From contig JANAVB010023996.1 in NCBI GenBank assembly GCA_029216955.1, forward strand, positions 17,102,142 through 17,166,141: 64,000 nucleotides of DNA, read 5' to 3'. The DNA comes from Iris pallida. Taxonomy: Eukaryota > Streptophyta > Magnoliopsida > Asparagales > Iridaceae. Below are positions 46,253 through 59,286 of the stretch, in pieces. A model generated the notes under the pieces. The model worked only from the letters and a program-made list of their open reading frames with translations. It was not told the origin of the DNA and ran no database searches. The number at the start of each line of letters is the position of its first letter. Positions within the stretch are counted from its first letter, which is position 1. Made by a program: the position numbers and the translations under genes.

Positions 46253-49119
46253 TCTGCCGACCAGACGAATGGTACATCCTTCCGGGTTAAGCGGGTCATG
46301 GGTGCTGAAAGCCTTGCAAAGTCTGACACAAACCTTCTGTAATATCCCGCCAATCCCAAAAAACTCCGTACATCAGCTACGGTCTTGGGTACTGGCCAAC
46401 TCTCTACTGCTTCTACCTTCTTGGGATCCACTGCTACTCCAGCTCCTGATACGATATGACCCAAAAATAAAATGTGATCCGTCCAGAACTCACACTTGCT
46501 GAGCTTGGCATACAACTGGTTCTCTCTCAAAACCTGCAACACTTTTCTGAGGTGGTCTTCATGCTCCTTTTCACTAGCAGAGTATACTAGAATGTCGTCA
46601 AGAAACACAACGACAAACTGGTCTAAGTATGGCATAAATATGCGATTCATCAAATCCATGAATATTGTTGGAGCATTGGCCAAACCAAACGGCATTACTA
46701 AGAACTCATAATGCCCATACTTCGACCTGAATGCTGTCTTGGGAATATCCTCCTTCCGAACCCTCACCTGATGATACCCTGAACGAAGATCTATCTTGGA
46801 GAAAACTCTAGCCCTGCTCAACTGATCAAATAAGTCGTCGATCCTGGGTAGTGGGTACTTGTTCTTTACCGTCGCCGCGTTAAGCTTCCTGTAATCAATG
46901 CATAATCTGGATGACCCATCCTTCTTTCCTACAAGTACCACTGGCGCTGCCCATGGTGATATGCTAGCTTGGATGAACTTCTTCTCCTTCAATTCCTCTA
47001 TATGCTGATAAACCTTGGCCTGTTCCGAATCTGCCATTCTGTAAACTCGATCTGATATCGGTTTAGTTCCAGGTGCCAATTCTATACTGAACTCAATATC
47101 TCTAACTGGTGGCAGACCGGGAAGTTCTTCGGGAAATACGTCTAGAAATTCTTCAACTACCTTCGGAACTGGAACTTCTTCCATTGCTGTTACTACTCCA
47201 TGCTCTTGCTGAATTGCCTCTGATCTGACCAAGGTGAACCTCTCCATGCCTGGAATATCAAAAGATACACTCCCACTACGATAATCTATTGTCGCATGAC
47301 TGTCTTTCAGCCAGTCTATGCCTAAGATAACGTCGAAATTTCCAACAGAAAATTCTATCAACTGGGCGGGTAAGGAATGCCCGCAAACTACAACACTACA
47401 CGCTAGAATAACTCTACTAACTCCCACGAGCCCATTACCAGTGAGTATATTCAACCTCCCTGGCAATGCCTCGAACTCCACTCCTAGTCGTGTCGCAAAT
47501 TGTGCAGATATAAATGAATGGGATGCTCCCGAATCAAACAATGCTACTGCGGGATATGAGGCGACGAGAATGTTACCTGCCACAACATCTCCCGAGGCCA
47601 ATGCCTCTTCCAAGGACAGTGTAAATGCCTGCCCTCGACCTCCTTGTTGGTTTCCATGCTGCGGCCTAGTCTGGTGCTGCTGCTGGCCCCTGCCTTGATG
47701 ATGCTGGGGTGGTCTATGCTGGTGTTGCTGCATCGGCGGCCCCTGCTGCCGAAACATCTGAGCCTGTGATACTAACGGACGCTGCGCCAACGGCCTCACT
47801 GCCAATGCTGGTCCTCGATACTGCCCTGCCCCTGGTGCTGGCAGAGCAGAAAACTGCTGCCCTGGTCCTCCTGACCTCGAATTCATGGGACATGTGGTAA
47901 CCCGATGATCTGGATTTCCACATATCAGACACAGTCCATTCAATGTCCGACACACATCTCTAGTGTGCCCCATCTTCCCACAATAAGTGCAGCCCGTCGG
48001 GGGTTGCTGGTTCTTCCTCTGTTGCTGTTGCTGCTGCCTGGGTGGTGGTGCTGGCCCTCGCATCGCCACATCGTGGGTACGAATGCCAGGGGATGGTGCT
48101 GTTGTTCGGGGCGCTGCTCCCCCTCCTCCTTCAATCTGACTGTGGGATCTCTTCTGACCCCCAGTCCTTGCCGCAAGCCTCTGAATGGTGATCTCATGCC
48201 TTCGAGTTGCCGTCAATATCTCATCAAAAGTCTGGTAATTGTGCCCCTCTATCAATTGCAAGAGCTTAAGATGAAACCCTTGCTGGAACCTCATCGCCCT
48301 CTGGTGTTCCGTTGCTACCATCTCTGGGGCAAACCTACTCAATCTGCAGAACTCCGCTGCATAAGCGTCTACCGTCTTGCCAGCCTGCCTGAGGCTGATA
48401 AACTTCTGTTGTAGCTCAAACTGTGCCACAACTCCATAGTACTTCGTCTTGAACCTTACAGTAAAATCGTCCCAAGCAACAGGACGTCTGATGCCCACTT
48501 CCTCTGATTCCCACCAATCACGTGCGAGATCCTGAAGTAACAACTTCACTAGATCCACACGTTCTTCTGCCGGCACCTTAGCTGCTGTCAGAATAGCCTC
48601 AATATCTTTAAGCCATGCATCTGCTGAGATGGCATCCTCCGTGCCCTCGAAACGGCGGGGGTTGTACTTACAAAACCTGGCTGATGCTCCTGAATCAGTC
48701 CTCACTCCTCTTTCCAAAGCCGTCTGCAATCCTTGGTTGAGCAACACATTCTGCTCTTGTAGCTGAGTGTGCATGCGCTGCTGGGCCAACATCTGATGTT
48801 GCTGAGTAGCCATCATCCCTCTCATGATCTCCAGAAGGGCTGGTGTGTCCACTTGGGTAGGTGGAACTGTCGGTGGGGGTGGAATGTCCGGATACTGCGA
48901 CCCAGCTGCTAGTTCTACTATCACTTCTTCCTGGATAGTCTCCTGAGGTGAGACTGGCCCTGGTTGCTGACCAACCTGGTCATGTTGCTCATGTTGCCCT
49001 TGTTGTTGCTGTCCAGCTCTGACCGATGCGGACGAAGTGCCCCTAAGAAAAGGGACAAGAGAACAATCAAATGACCGGACATGAAGGATCAATGAAGTCA
49101 AAGGATACCAGAATGTCAA
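46204..49119 (-). pseudogene. E2 gag - protease - reverse transcriptase part
   Basis: Long uninterrupted frame of about 970 meaningful codons. Counted from 49119: Gln-rich N terminus, gag core about residues 140-310, two CCHC knuckles (377-390 [14 protein letters not shown] and 397-410), protease DSG at 529-531 ([10 protein letters not shown]), and RT with FLDDILVYS (DD at 841-842) and the [10 protein letters not shown] / [11 protein letters not shown] connection. A one-base indel near 46205 shifts the frame at the start of RNase H. The conserved part begins near residue 27 (GTSS), just after a cccttttcttag acceptor-like site; the upstream codons are read-through of the leader. No ATG starts the conserved protein. 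Confidence 0.95.
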
Positions 49120-49207
49120 GCGAGAGTTGAGAATAACGAATCAGGAGATCAAGGGGAAACATGTGTGATTGAGACATCCTATAAATCAAAACACCCCACA
49201 AGTCTGA

Positions 49208-49239
49208 AATCAGACCTGCATGGGCCACCACTGAAACCT
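49208..49239 (-). promoter_or_regulatory. Post-LTR conserved block of E2 (candidate primer-binding site)
   Basis: Minus strand aggtttca then GTGGTGGCCCATGCAGGTC, right after the 5' LTR. Same 19-nt block as in E0, E1 and E3. Confidence 0.5.
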
Positions 49240-50984
49240 TGTCACGCCCCAGAACCAGAATACTGGAGAGCGGGGGAGTGACTCAGCCAGCTACGTATTA
49301 CGGGTAGATGAATACCGTATAATACGATCAATGCTGTCTAACCAGACGAGGGGGTGCATACTACATAAAAGTCTTACTATGGTCATTTCACATCTATTGT
49401 CTCAATCATTCAAACAAGAAACAGAAATATAGAACATGTAAGGTAAAGCAGTAAGGCGTCCCAAACGCTCAGTTAAAATGTTCTTGAGATCTGGCTTTAC
49501 AAAATACAGCCAGATGATGTAGTAAGTATACACAATTGTTATCAGCTGCAGTCTGACTTAATTACAATTATGCAAAAGTAAGTACAAGACAATCCGACTA
49601 ACATGTCGGTACCAAACGGCAAGGTATAAAGTAGATAACAAAACGAGTGGTGAAGTTAAGGAACCCACTCGAGGCCTCCTGCGATCATTCCTCTAGTATT
49701 GACCATCTTGGAGGTGGAAGTACGCTGAGTCCTCGGGAACTGGCTCTAAATCTGGCCATGCAAAACCAGAGAGGTTAGACCTCTAATAGCAAGTACCACA
49801 AGGGAGCACGACATGAGAACTAAAACCAGTAAGTAAGAGAATATACTAATAAAGCTCTGCTTGCTACTAGGATTCACATCACATCAAGACACTTCGAACC
49901 AACCTCCCAACCAAACAAGGACAGAAGTTGGCCCGTCATGTCCTGACATTCTGATCATCCCAGTTAGGTAACAGAGTACAGTGCACAAACAAATCATCTT
50001 GAACGGCCAATCAACTCCTACGGCTTGCTATTATGAGTCCCAAGTTATCCTGGAATAATACAATTAGGGATTCCTCAGTTCTTACTATGTGCAAGCAAGG
50101 CTAGTCTATCCAGTCGATCAATTGGCCCATGCATGAATTAGACGAGTCCTAGCAGGACGCCCGTCAATATACAATATACAATAATAATAAAAGCAGATAC
50201 TGTTCCCTGCCCGTGTGGCAGATTTACGGTATCTGTGGGAACCAGCCGGCCCGTCGGGTACTACTCGTCCCAAGGGAGCTGCCATGTAAGAATTCGGGAA
50301 TCCATTCTCTCCATGCAATCATTATTTTATTTAACTTAATAGTCTCTACGTTGAGTGAAATCCCATGCCGTGGATCATGGTCATTCAAATGAGTACTTTC
50401 GTACGGGGTACGATATGCACAACTCTACAACGATACCAGTGCGGTTAGGTTGCAGGTCTTACATAGCGTAATGCAACAATCAAATCTATCCACGGTAATC
50501 ATGCCTTGACCATAAAGTACACATGCTTCTTTTGTAGAAAATAAATAAGTAAATAAATAAATAAATAGATTGAAGCCTGCATGTGCATGTATGTCAATAT
50601 TCGGGATCAGCCAGTCGAGTACAATAGTTCATAACATGAACGTGTCTCATTCATTTCATTCAATAAGACGACTAGCCAGTCTCTTAGATCCAATTAGGAA
50701 CGCATGATCATTATCAATGGTGGCAAGGCATGAAAGTCAACTAGCGTTCAGTGGGGTCGAGTATACAACTCTCAGGGTTTAATTCTAGTCAATCCGGGTA
50801 TCTATAACTCAATTTATGACACATGGTACATCCCACGTAACAATCTATAATTAACAGAAATATCAACATATCATGATTATATCAAGTTTATGCAAAAAGG
50901 CGTAAGGATATAAAATGGACGTTAAACATCTAATAAGATATCAATATACAGGGCTATAGAAGATCCAGGATAAGCAGGCTACTC

Positions 50985-51490
50985 TCATGTCAGCCTACGC
51001 TTATGCCAGCGTACGCTCAGGTCAAGCTACGCTCAAGCCAGCGTACTCCCAGGTCAAGCTACGCTCAAGCCAAGCTAGCGTATGGGAGTCATACGCTTCC
51101 AAAAGGCAGCGTATGAACTCCATACGACTCCTTACTATCCAAGTCAGCGTATGCAAGTCATATGCTCCCAAAAGGTAGCGTATGAACTCCATACGACTCC
51201 TGACCATTCAAGTCAGCGTATGCAAGTCATACACTCCCAAAGGTAGCGTATGAACTCCATACGACTCCTGACCATTCAAGTCAGCGTATGCAAGTCATAC
51301 GCTCCCAAAAGGCAGCGTATGAACTCTATACGACTCCTGACCATTCAAGTCAGCGTATGCAAGTCATACGCTCCCAAAAGGTAGCGTATGAACTCCATAC
51401 GACACACGCTTCCAAAAGGCAGCGTATGCAAGACACGCTTCCTAAAAAGGCAGCGTATGGATTCCATACTGTGCTGCGCTAAAGGGCGCG
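50985..51490. repeat. Hairpin array in E2 5' LTR
   Basis: Same ~69-bp GCGTATG/CATACGC units as 42690-43200, with small indels and substitutions between the two LTRs concentrated here. Confidence 0.9.
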
Positions 51491-51949
51491 CTCAGCTCAG
51501 TGACGCAAGCTAAAAAGCTAGCGTACACTGCTCACTGTCTTCTCCAAACAGCAAGAACTCCATGGTTGCATCCCAAAGCTTCAAAAGTCCATAACTTGGT
51601 CAAAATAAGTTCGAATCCAACTTTCCAAAGGTCAAAATTGGGTAGGATGAACTGCTCTACGACATGGAACCATCAAATCTTGAGAACAAAGGAGTTTGCT
51701 AGATCAAAAACCTATAGACAACCGAAAATACAATAACTTAGATCTATAAGAAATGAACCAATGAAATCAAAAATACTAAGCACTAAACTCTCTTAGAATC
51801 ATGAGAGGAAGAATATTGAACCATAAAATATGGTCCTCATGTAGAGCAAGGTGTACTTGCCTAGTTGGTAGGTGAAGAGAGTAATGAAAGGAAGAAGAAG
51901 AAGTAATGGTGAAGAAGGAGTGAATGAGGAGAGAGAAGGGAGAGGGTGG

Positions 51950-51960
51950 CTTAAATAAAA
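51950..51960 (-). promoter_or_regulatory. TATA-like box of E2 5' LTR
   Basis: Minus strand ttttatttaag, followed by ccaccctctcccttctctc, a pyrimidine-rich start region like that after the E1 TATA box. Confidence 0.5.
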
Positions 51961-52337
51961 GGTGGTGGTAGGTGGGAGTTGGGCCGGGTCCAATGGGTCC
52001 AATGGGTCGGGTTGCACGGGTCCAACAAGGCTAACCCGAAGTAAAACTAAAGCAGGAAATTAAAATGCAGGTAATAAAATTACAAGAAGAAATACAGAAA
52101 TAAAATTGCAGGAATTAATTAGCATGAAAATTAAAGAGCAGCTAATTAATTAACATGAAAATTTAAAGAGCAGATAATAGAATTGCAGAAAAATAAAGTG
52201 CAGAAAATAAAATGCAGATAATTAATTAACATGAAGTTATAGGAATTTAAATACAGGATACTACATGATAAATACTAAATAAATATATTCAGGCAATATA
52301 CGTATTAGAATACGCATTCCGGGAACGGGGAGTGACA

Positions 52338-52446
52338 TAAGGCATGTGGATGAGATTCTAAGAGTCTAATCCTATTTGTAGGCCCGTACGGTACAGTAAT
52401 GTAACCGAAACGGCTAACTCGACCTGCATGGGCCACCACAAAAATC
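52338..52446 (-). promoter_or_regulatory. E0 leader with the post-LTR conserved block
   Basis: Minus strand from the LTR: agatttttGTGGTGGCCCATGCAGGTCG, matching the block in E1-E3, then about 80 bases of leader before the E2 insertion. Confidence 0.6.
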
Positions 52447-55400
52447 TGTCACGCCTTAGTCCAAAATGTTACGGGACAAGCACGTGACACGGCCAGCTAG
52501 TACACACTTAAGGACAATCCCAACCTAGGAAACCCTCAAGAATGCACTTAAGCTGTCTAACTAAGTCCACAAAATTTAGAGTATCAAGGCAATCTATATC
52601 TCATCCACGTAAATAAAAAGATACAACTAAATTAATAAGAACTTAATGAAACTGAACAATGAAGAATATTATAAAACTGAAGTTTCAAGTAGTCAAGAAT
52701 TCAAGTCACGTCCATTGGAGACAAATCCACTACCAGTAGACGAAAAAAATAAGACATGAACTAAAATAAATAAGTCTAAGATATGCTAAGCATCAATAAC
52801 GTTGTCCACTGCAGTGGTACCGTGGTCTGGTGTTGGCTCATAAACCTACTCGTTTGTACCTAGATAAATCTCGACTAAACCTGGAGAGATCATCAGGTCC
52901 TCAGGGGACTAGCAAGATACATAAAACATGCATAATATGACAGTAAATAACATGCCTAAAGGAAATGACAGAAATAGAGCACTATATTTCTAAACAAATT
53001 ATATGAATGCAACATCAAAGACAATGTTCAACATTTGGGCTAACAGATACAGGTACCATCACATCCGTAGCTCATCCAAAACTAACATCCAACAAAATAT
53101 TTACAATTGCATCTCCTCCAAGAACAATGACCAACAGAATATCATAACTGTAGCACGAAACTAACGACCAACATAATCATTAACACAACCTAATCTTATT
53201 CGAACTATCGGCCAACAGAATACTATCATATAGTCCGCATGCCTAGTAACCGTCCTCTATATTTCAATGAACTATACATGTGTCCACTCAACTCGAATTA
53301 ATTCAAATACTAGCAACATGTCAAGACATATCAAATGAACGTAGCACAGGACTAAGCAACACTATCATGATATATATATATGAAGAAGAAAACAATGTAC
53401 GTACACGTAAAAAAATAACAATGGCATGAACATGAGAAACAGGTGATCAAGTATGTCAGAAAAGAAACAACAATATAGGAAATGCAAGAAATACTGTCAG
53501 TTCGGCAAGCTATACTTGCCTGGTTCTGCAGTGTGAAAATAAAAAGTAACTTTCGTGTCCACGCCTCCATAATCCAATGCTCATAAATAATTAATTAACT
53601 ACTTTAAGTATTTAATTATAAAACTTATAATATGGCTTAACTAATTTAATATTTTGAACCATATGAACTATATCCAGATATCCCATGGAATCACTTAGAT
53701 TCATACACAATAACACATACGTTCCATGAGACACTGGGACCTAGTTTTACGGTTTTTTCGACTTCCGTAATTGTCGGTTATGCCCCTACTTCGAGGGTAC
53801 ACACAAAAATCATATAAAATCCTAAAAATAATATTTTAAATTATTTTATACAGAATTAACTCTGAATTTTCAGATTTGAGATTCCAGAGAAATTATAAGA
53901 CTTGTTGACTTCTATGTTAGCTAGTCTACCCGAAACTTGTTTGGAACATCGTCAACTTTCAATATAAGTAAAAATACATAAAATATTATTTTAAAATATA
54001 TTTAATACTGATTATTTAATAGAAAATAAACTCATATTTAATCATCCACATAGTCCCTAACTTATAGCTATTCCAGGTCAGCAGTTTACCTGAAAAAACT
54101 AGTATTTTGCCCCTATTTTTTTTCGATCAGATATAAGATGATAAAATCACAAAAAATACTTAAAATTATTTTTTATAGTAATAAATGTACATTAGATTCA
54201 GTTTTAAAAAATCCTAATAATAACATAGGGTTCCTTCACAATGGTGCTAAAAATCAACGCTACTGTAACCCGATTTTTCAACAATTCTATATGCAAATTC
54301 TAGAGATAAAATATAGGATAAAAGAGATCAAAATCTAATTCCTAAGATATTAAACTCAGTTTTTTATAGAATTATAGCATGAGATTCGAGGTGGAAAAAG
54401 ATAGAAATTTACCGAAATCCTTCGCTAGAAGGGTTGTGGGTGCTCCTCCTTGTCAAAGGTCCCAATTTTCTTATTTTGCTTGCTTGCATGCCTTATTGAT
54501 GGATTTGAAGGTGTTGGCAATGGCTCTTAAAGGTTGTATGGTGAAGATGATGCTTCTAGGATTTCTTTGGTGGAGTTTGCATGATAGGAAAAATAAAAGT
54601 ATGAGTTTATGAAGGAGGAAGAGTTGTTTGATGAAGGAGATGAAGATGGAGGCTATGGAGGGTGAGGGGGCTGTCAAAATTTTGGAGAGGGAGAGGGAGG
54701 TGTTCGGCCAAGGTGTGGAGAGAGAATTAATTTGAGTTAGTGTTAGGCTTTTGGGTAGAACTATTTTATATATGGGCTTTGGATAGCATGCATAATATAA
54801 TTATATTATTTATTACTAGGGGGTTTCCATGGGATTCTTTTTGGCCGATAAGAGGGGGGGGGGGGGGGGTTTCTTTTTGGTTGGCCATGGTGCGGGGCCC
54901 CGTGGGTTTTGGTTTGATTTGTTTGGGATTTAGTTAGAATGGCTAAGGATTAAATAAGTAGTTTCGTAATATATATATATATATATATATATAATATGTA
55001 TAAATATAATAATATAAATATAATATTTATATATTAAAATAATAATAATAATATATATATATATTTAATATATATTAAAATATATATATATATTTAAAAT
55101 AATATATATATATATATTGTGTGTGTGTGTGGTGTGTGTGTGTGTGTGTGTGTGTGTATTTTAATGCACAACATGCCAACATAGGTTTGGGTTTGGCTTG
55201 GAGAAGTTCGGAAATGTTTGTGACAACCGGATCTCCTAAAAAGTCATAAGGATTATATAACTAATTAATTAATCAAATATGACTTGGGCTACAGAATTGT
55301 TAACATGCAAGGGACTAAAAATAATTATGCCATCCCTATCATGGCTAATATGCTATTCAAAGCACACAACTACGCTAGCTATGCCAAAATCCTAGTCGTC

Positions 55401-55519
55401 CTACACCTCAAAACTTAACGATGACTATATTATATAATGATAAAATTATTTAAGAAATCCAAAAGTATCTATTTAAGTCAATAAATAATAATAATAATTT
55501 AAAAATTTGGGGGTTTACA
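52447..55519 (-). repeat. 5' LTR of E0 (uninterrupted copy)
   Basis: 3,073 bp. Minus strand TGTAAACCCCC to AAGGCGTGACA. TATA-like catatataaaatag on the minus strand at 54761-54774. Contains a 16-base G run (54854-54869), a TA-rich block (54968-55115) and a (TG)n tract (55116-55158). Differs clearly from the 3' LTR by many substitutions and indels, so E0 is the oldest insertion here. It serves as the reference for empty sites. Confidence 0.93.
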
Positions 55520-56290
55520 GGTACTGCATTAACGACGGCATAATGTGTGAGGATATTTTCTATTCTAGATATTTTCATGAATATGTTGATTCATTCTATT
55601 ATCTAGTGGTTTCTTGGTTGAATCACCCTTCTATCAATGCTTTCTTAGTTTTCTTTATATACGATCGAGATTGAGTTGATCCAGTCATGAATTACGGATG
55701 TGCAGATCTGGTGGTCACAATTAATTTTCTTTCTATATACCCTTTCGTTTCATTTTGATTCTTTTACTTTCTCTCTCTTCCCACTCTCTCTTTATTGCTC
55801 TCCATTTTTCGTTTGGAGTTTGGTCTTGAGGCCTAAGAGTGTGATTTTTTAACCCCTCTTAGTGGTGGAGTAAAAGGTTTAGAATAAGAGCAACTATATC
55901 TTGTCAAACTCTTGAACAATATTATTTTATTGTTGGTTTTGCTTCCTTGGTGTTATATGCTCAGTATTGTCCAGAACTTATTTGTTAATATGTTTTCCTC
56001 GTGAGTTTTGCCTTTGATCATGTTTATGAATTTGTTTGAGCTAGATTTGATTTTATACAAAGTCTTGATATTTACTTAGTTGGAAAACTCAATATCGGGA
56101 GTCATACAAGAGTTACCACTATGAAACCTAGTCTATATGCTATATGAGGCTTACCACAGTTTTGATTTCCTGCTAGACTCATTTTTGGTAGATTACAGAA
56201 CGTAATTTTGCCCTAAAAATATGAATCCAACATTTACTAGGAATCTTGTCCATAACGATATACTGCTGGTACACTACATTTCACCTCCGC
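55520..56290. other. Right flank of E0; no feature recognised
   Basis: AT-rich, no credible ORF and no TIR or LTR ends found. Starts with the right E0 target-site duplication ggtac. Could be host intergenic DNA or an unrecognised repeat. Confidence 0.5.
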
Positions 56291-56453
56291 TGTAACGTTC
56301 GTAGTTCGTATTACGTATTTTGGGATACGTGTACGTATTTTGACTCATATTGTCTCATTGCATGGTTTGTTTTGGCATTTTATTTGCTTGGTTCGGTTCG
56401 GTTTGCTTGGTTCGCTTGGTTCAGTTTTTGTGGACCAACCCCATACCACCATC

Positions 56454-56462
56454 CATATAAAG
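56454..56462 (+). promoter_or_regulatory. TATA box of the E3 LTR
   Basis: catataaag followed by ccaccaacccttt and a pyrimidine-rich tctcctcattcacttc, like the E1 and E2 start regions. Confidence 0.55.
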
Positions 56463-56934
56463 CCACCAACCCTTTCTTTCTCCTCATTCACTTCATTTAC
56501 TTCTTCTCCTTCTCCATTAACTCTCTCCACCTACCAGGAGAAGCTTAGTCAAGTGCAACTTGCTTCATGGAGGAACTCAAGTTTTGTTGTTCCATTTTTT
56601 TCTACGAGATTCTAAGACACTTTAGTACTTAGCATTTTTAATTTCCATGGCTCATTTCATGTAGATCTAAGTTTGTTAAAATTCGGATTTCTTGGGTTTT
56701 AATCTATTAAACCTGGTTGTTTTCAAGTTTTAATTGTTCCATGTTGTAGAGAATTTATTCTGCCATTTAGACCTATGAAAGTCCGGATTCTGACCTTAGA
56801 TGAGGATTATTGGAGCTTGGAAGCCATGGCTTTCATGGTTCTCTCGGAAAAGTTGAAGAAAAAGAACAGTGCTTGACCGTATGGCTTTTCATGCGGCAAG
56901 TCCCTTGCGGCTCCCCTTAGCAGCATGGTTTTGG

Positions 56935-57430
56935 CAGCCTTAGCCGCATGGCTTCGGTTGACCTTTGCCGCATGAGCCCATGTTTCCCTATGGCCGCATG
57001 AGCCCATGTTCCCTTTGCTGCATGAGCCCATGTTCCCTTAGCCGCATAAGCCCATATTCCCTTTGCCACATGAGCCCATGTTCCCTTAGCCGCACGAGCC
57101 CATGTTCCCTTTGTCGCATGAGCCCATGTTCCCTTAGCCGCATGAGCCCATGTTTTCCCTGGCCGTATGAGCCAATGTTTCCCCCTGGCCGTATGAGCCC
57201 ATGTTTTTCCCTGGCCGCATGAGCCCATGTTCCCTTTGTCGTACGAGCCCATGTTCCCTTAGCCGTATGAGCCCATATTCCCTTAGTCGCATGAGCCCAT
57301 GTTCCCTTAGCCGTATGAGCCCATGTTTCTCCCTTAGCCGCATGAGCCCTTCCCCTCCCAGCCGCATGAGCCTGCACCCCTTTGCCGCATGACTATCCTT
57401 AGCCGCATAGGCCATGACCCTTGGCTCCCG
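56935..57430. repeat. Tandem array in E3 LTR (~27-bp 'ccgcatgagcccatgttccctt' units)
   Basis: About 17 units of 'ttagccgcatgagcccatgt' type, alternating ttagccg, tttgccg and ctggccg starts. Each contains CATG(agcc)CATG, able to pair with itself or its neighbour. Open frames through it (Ser-Pro-Cys-rich or Gly/Ala/His-rich) are repeat translations. A looser ~60-bp repeat, 'gacagtggcccgttgtggc' type, follows at 57580-57710. Confidence 0.9.
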
Positions 57431-58576
57431 GGCCGCATGGCTCTTTCCACAGCCCTTGCACCCCTTTATTTTGTTGGGTTGTTATATTTATGCTTATGTC
57501 TTACGACCCTCTGTGTAACTTGGGTCCCTTGATAGAATGTTTGTACCATGTAAATTCTGTACATGTTCCATGAACACGATAGTGACCCGTCGTGGTACAC
57601 TCTTGACAAATAACATGACACGACAGTGGCCCGTTGTGGCGCACTCACGACAAGAATGATTGACAAGTAACATGGCATGATAGTGGCCCGTCATGGCATA
57701 CTCTTGATAAGTAAACCTGACATGATATACCTCGATATGCTGTTGCGACAGCTAGCACGACAAGACAAGAATGAATGGCCTGGACACCGTGGGCGATTGT
57801 GTTTGTATATATGAACCAGTATTGTCTTGTATTCATGTCTAGAACGGGGACCCCTGAGTACCACGGTCAGGGGTACCTAATGAAATTGACTAAGGCTAAT
57901 AACTAGAGTAATCCAGTAGTCATGAAGAGATTTCCCAGCTACAGACAATTCTGTTATCTAGGCCCGTAAGTGGACTTGTAGCCTGCCGACGAGTAGGGCA
58001 CATTTCCAGCACACTGTCATGTGTTGTACCCTTCATGAACGGATATTCGACCTGGATAACCTGGATGGTCTGCAGGACTTGTGGCTGTTGGAATAATTTC
58101 ATTGCATCTTGCTAGTAACTAGGCCTGTGATAACCCTAGTTAGTTAAAGTATCAAGCCGTACTTATTGCTTGGCCGTGAATATTGGATGGAGTCTAAGCC
58201 TTGTCTTGTCCCAGTACCTGGTTACTTCCGTAACATGAATGTTTATGTTTACCTTGTCAATAACTGATCGAAATAACTTCTCATCTCTGATATTTATTGC
58301 TCTATTCAGATTTCATGTCTTAATTATCTTCTTATTTTTATGTTCTGATAATGGTTTTAGTTCTTAAGTGAAGCCTCATTTGTGGCACTTGCTCTTTCTG
58401 GGATCTGACCCAGCTGGTTTTGCGTAACCAGATACCGGAGCAGCTCCAGAAGATCTCCCTACCTTCCAGCCAGATGGTGACCACCAGGCGTAACCCTGGC
58501 AACGAGTGGGTTTTATTTTGCTTTTCCACTCTATTGTAAAAATATTCTTATGAGGCGTTTAGCCGACGAGCACGTG

Positions 58577-59286
58577 TAGGGCTGCAAATAAGCCAAGCCA
58601 TTCGCAAGCTGCTCGAAGCTCGGCTCGATAAAAGCTCGTTTGAGCTCGGCTCGTTTAGTAAACAAGTTGAGCTCAAGCTTCATTTTCGAGCTCGTTTAAT
58701 AAACGAGCCAAGCTCAAGCTTAGAAGTACTTGGCTCGTTTGAGCTCGCAAGCTGGCTCGTTTATGAGCTTGCGAGCTGGCTCGTTTAGGAGCTCGTTTAG
58801 GAGCTCGTTTAGAAGCTCGTTTGTTCTTTGTTGAATTCTAATTTTATATGTTTGCATAACAATATGGTTTTGTGCATTATATACTTAATAATTGATATTA
58901 TGAAACTTTTTTAATTAATTTTTTATAAGTAAATTGTTACTATTACAGGTACTTGAATTCAAATCGAACTAGCTTGAAATCGAGCTCATTAATTAGCTTG
59001 AAATCAAGCTTAATGAGTTTGAAATCAGGCTGAATGAGCTTGAAATCAAGCTTAACGAGCTTAATTTTGAGCTTGTTTATCAAGCTTGAATCAAGCATGA
59101 ATCAAGCTTGCTTATCAAGGCAAGCTCGAGCTCAAACCAAGCCAAGCTCAAGCTTAATATAAACAAGCTCGAGCCAAGCTCAAGCTCTAAAATAAAAAAC
59201 TTATCAAGCTCGAGCTCGATTAATTCTAGTCAAGCCAAGCTCAAGCTTACGAAAGCTTGGCTCGGCTTGGCTCGTTTGCAGCCCTA
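58577..59286. mobile_element. hAT-like non-autonomous element with 8-bp TSD, in E3 LTR
   Basis: TAGGGCTGCAAA...AAGCCAAGCC at the left and GGCTTGGCTCGTTTGCAGCCCTA at the right are inverted. A perfect 8-bp TSD agcacgtg lies at 58569-58576 and 59287-59294. The homologous solo LTR at about 40219 has a single agcacgtg, confirming the insertion. The interior is packed with gagctcg/aagctt palindromes and has no coding capacity. Its TAGGG ends resemble those of the element at 1616. Confidence 0.95.

Larger units (their letters stand above)
40945..52337 (-). mobile_element. E2: full-length Ty3/gypsy chromovirus (Tekay/Del type)
   Basis: Minus strand, 11.4 kb. LTRs at 49240-52337 (5') and 40945-44045 (3'). 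TSD taagg is perfect (40940-40944 and 52338-52342). The LTRs look more alike than those of E1: about seven differences in the first ~900 bp by eye. Encodes gag-pol with a chromodomain. Inserted in E0 between the leader and gag. Confidence 0.97.
49240..52337 (-). repeat. 5' LTR of E2
   Basis: 3,098 bp, near-identical to 40945-44045. Hairpin array at 50985-51490, TATA-like element at 51950-51960. Confidence 0.97.

Noticed and set aside
56917..57415. Several ORFs on both strands with repeats of M-S-P-C-S or G-L-M-R type
   Set aside because: All are translations of the 27-bp tandem array in the E3 LTR, open in several frames at once.
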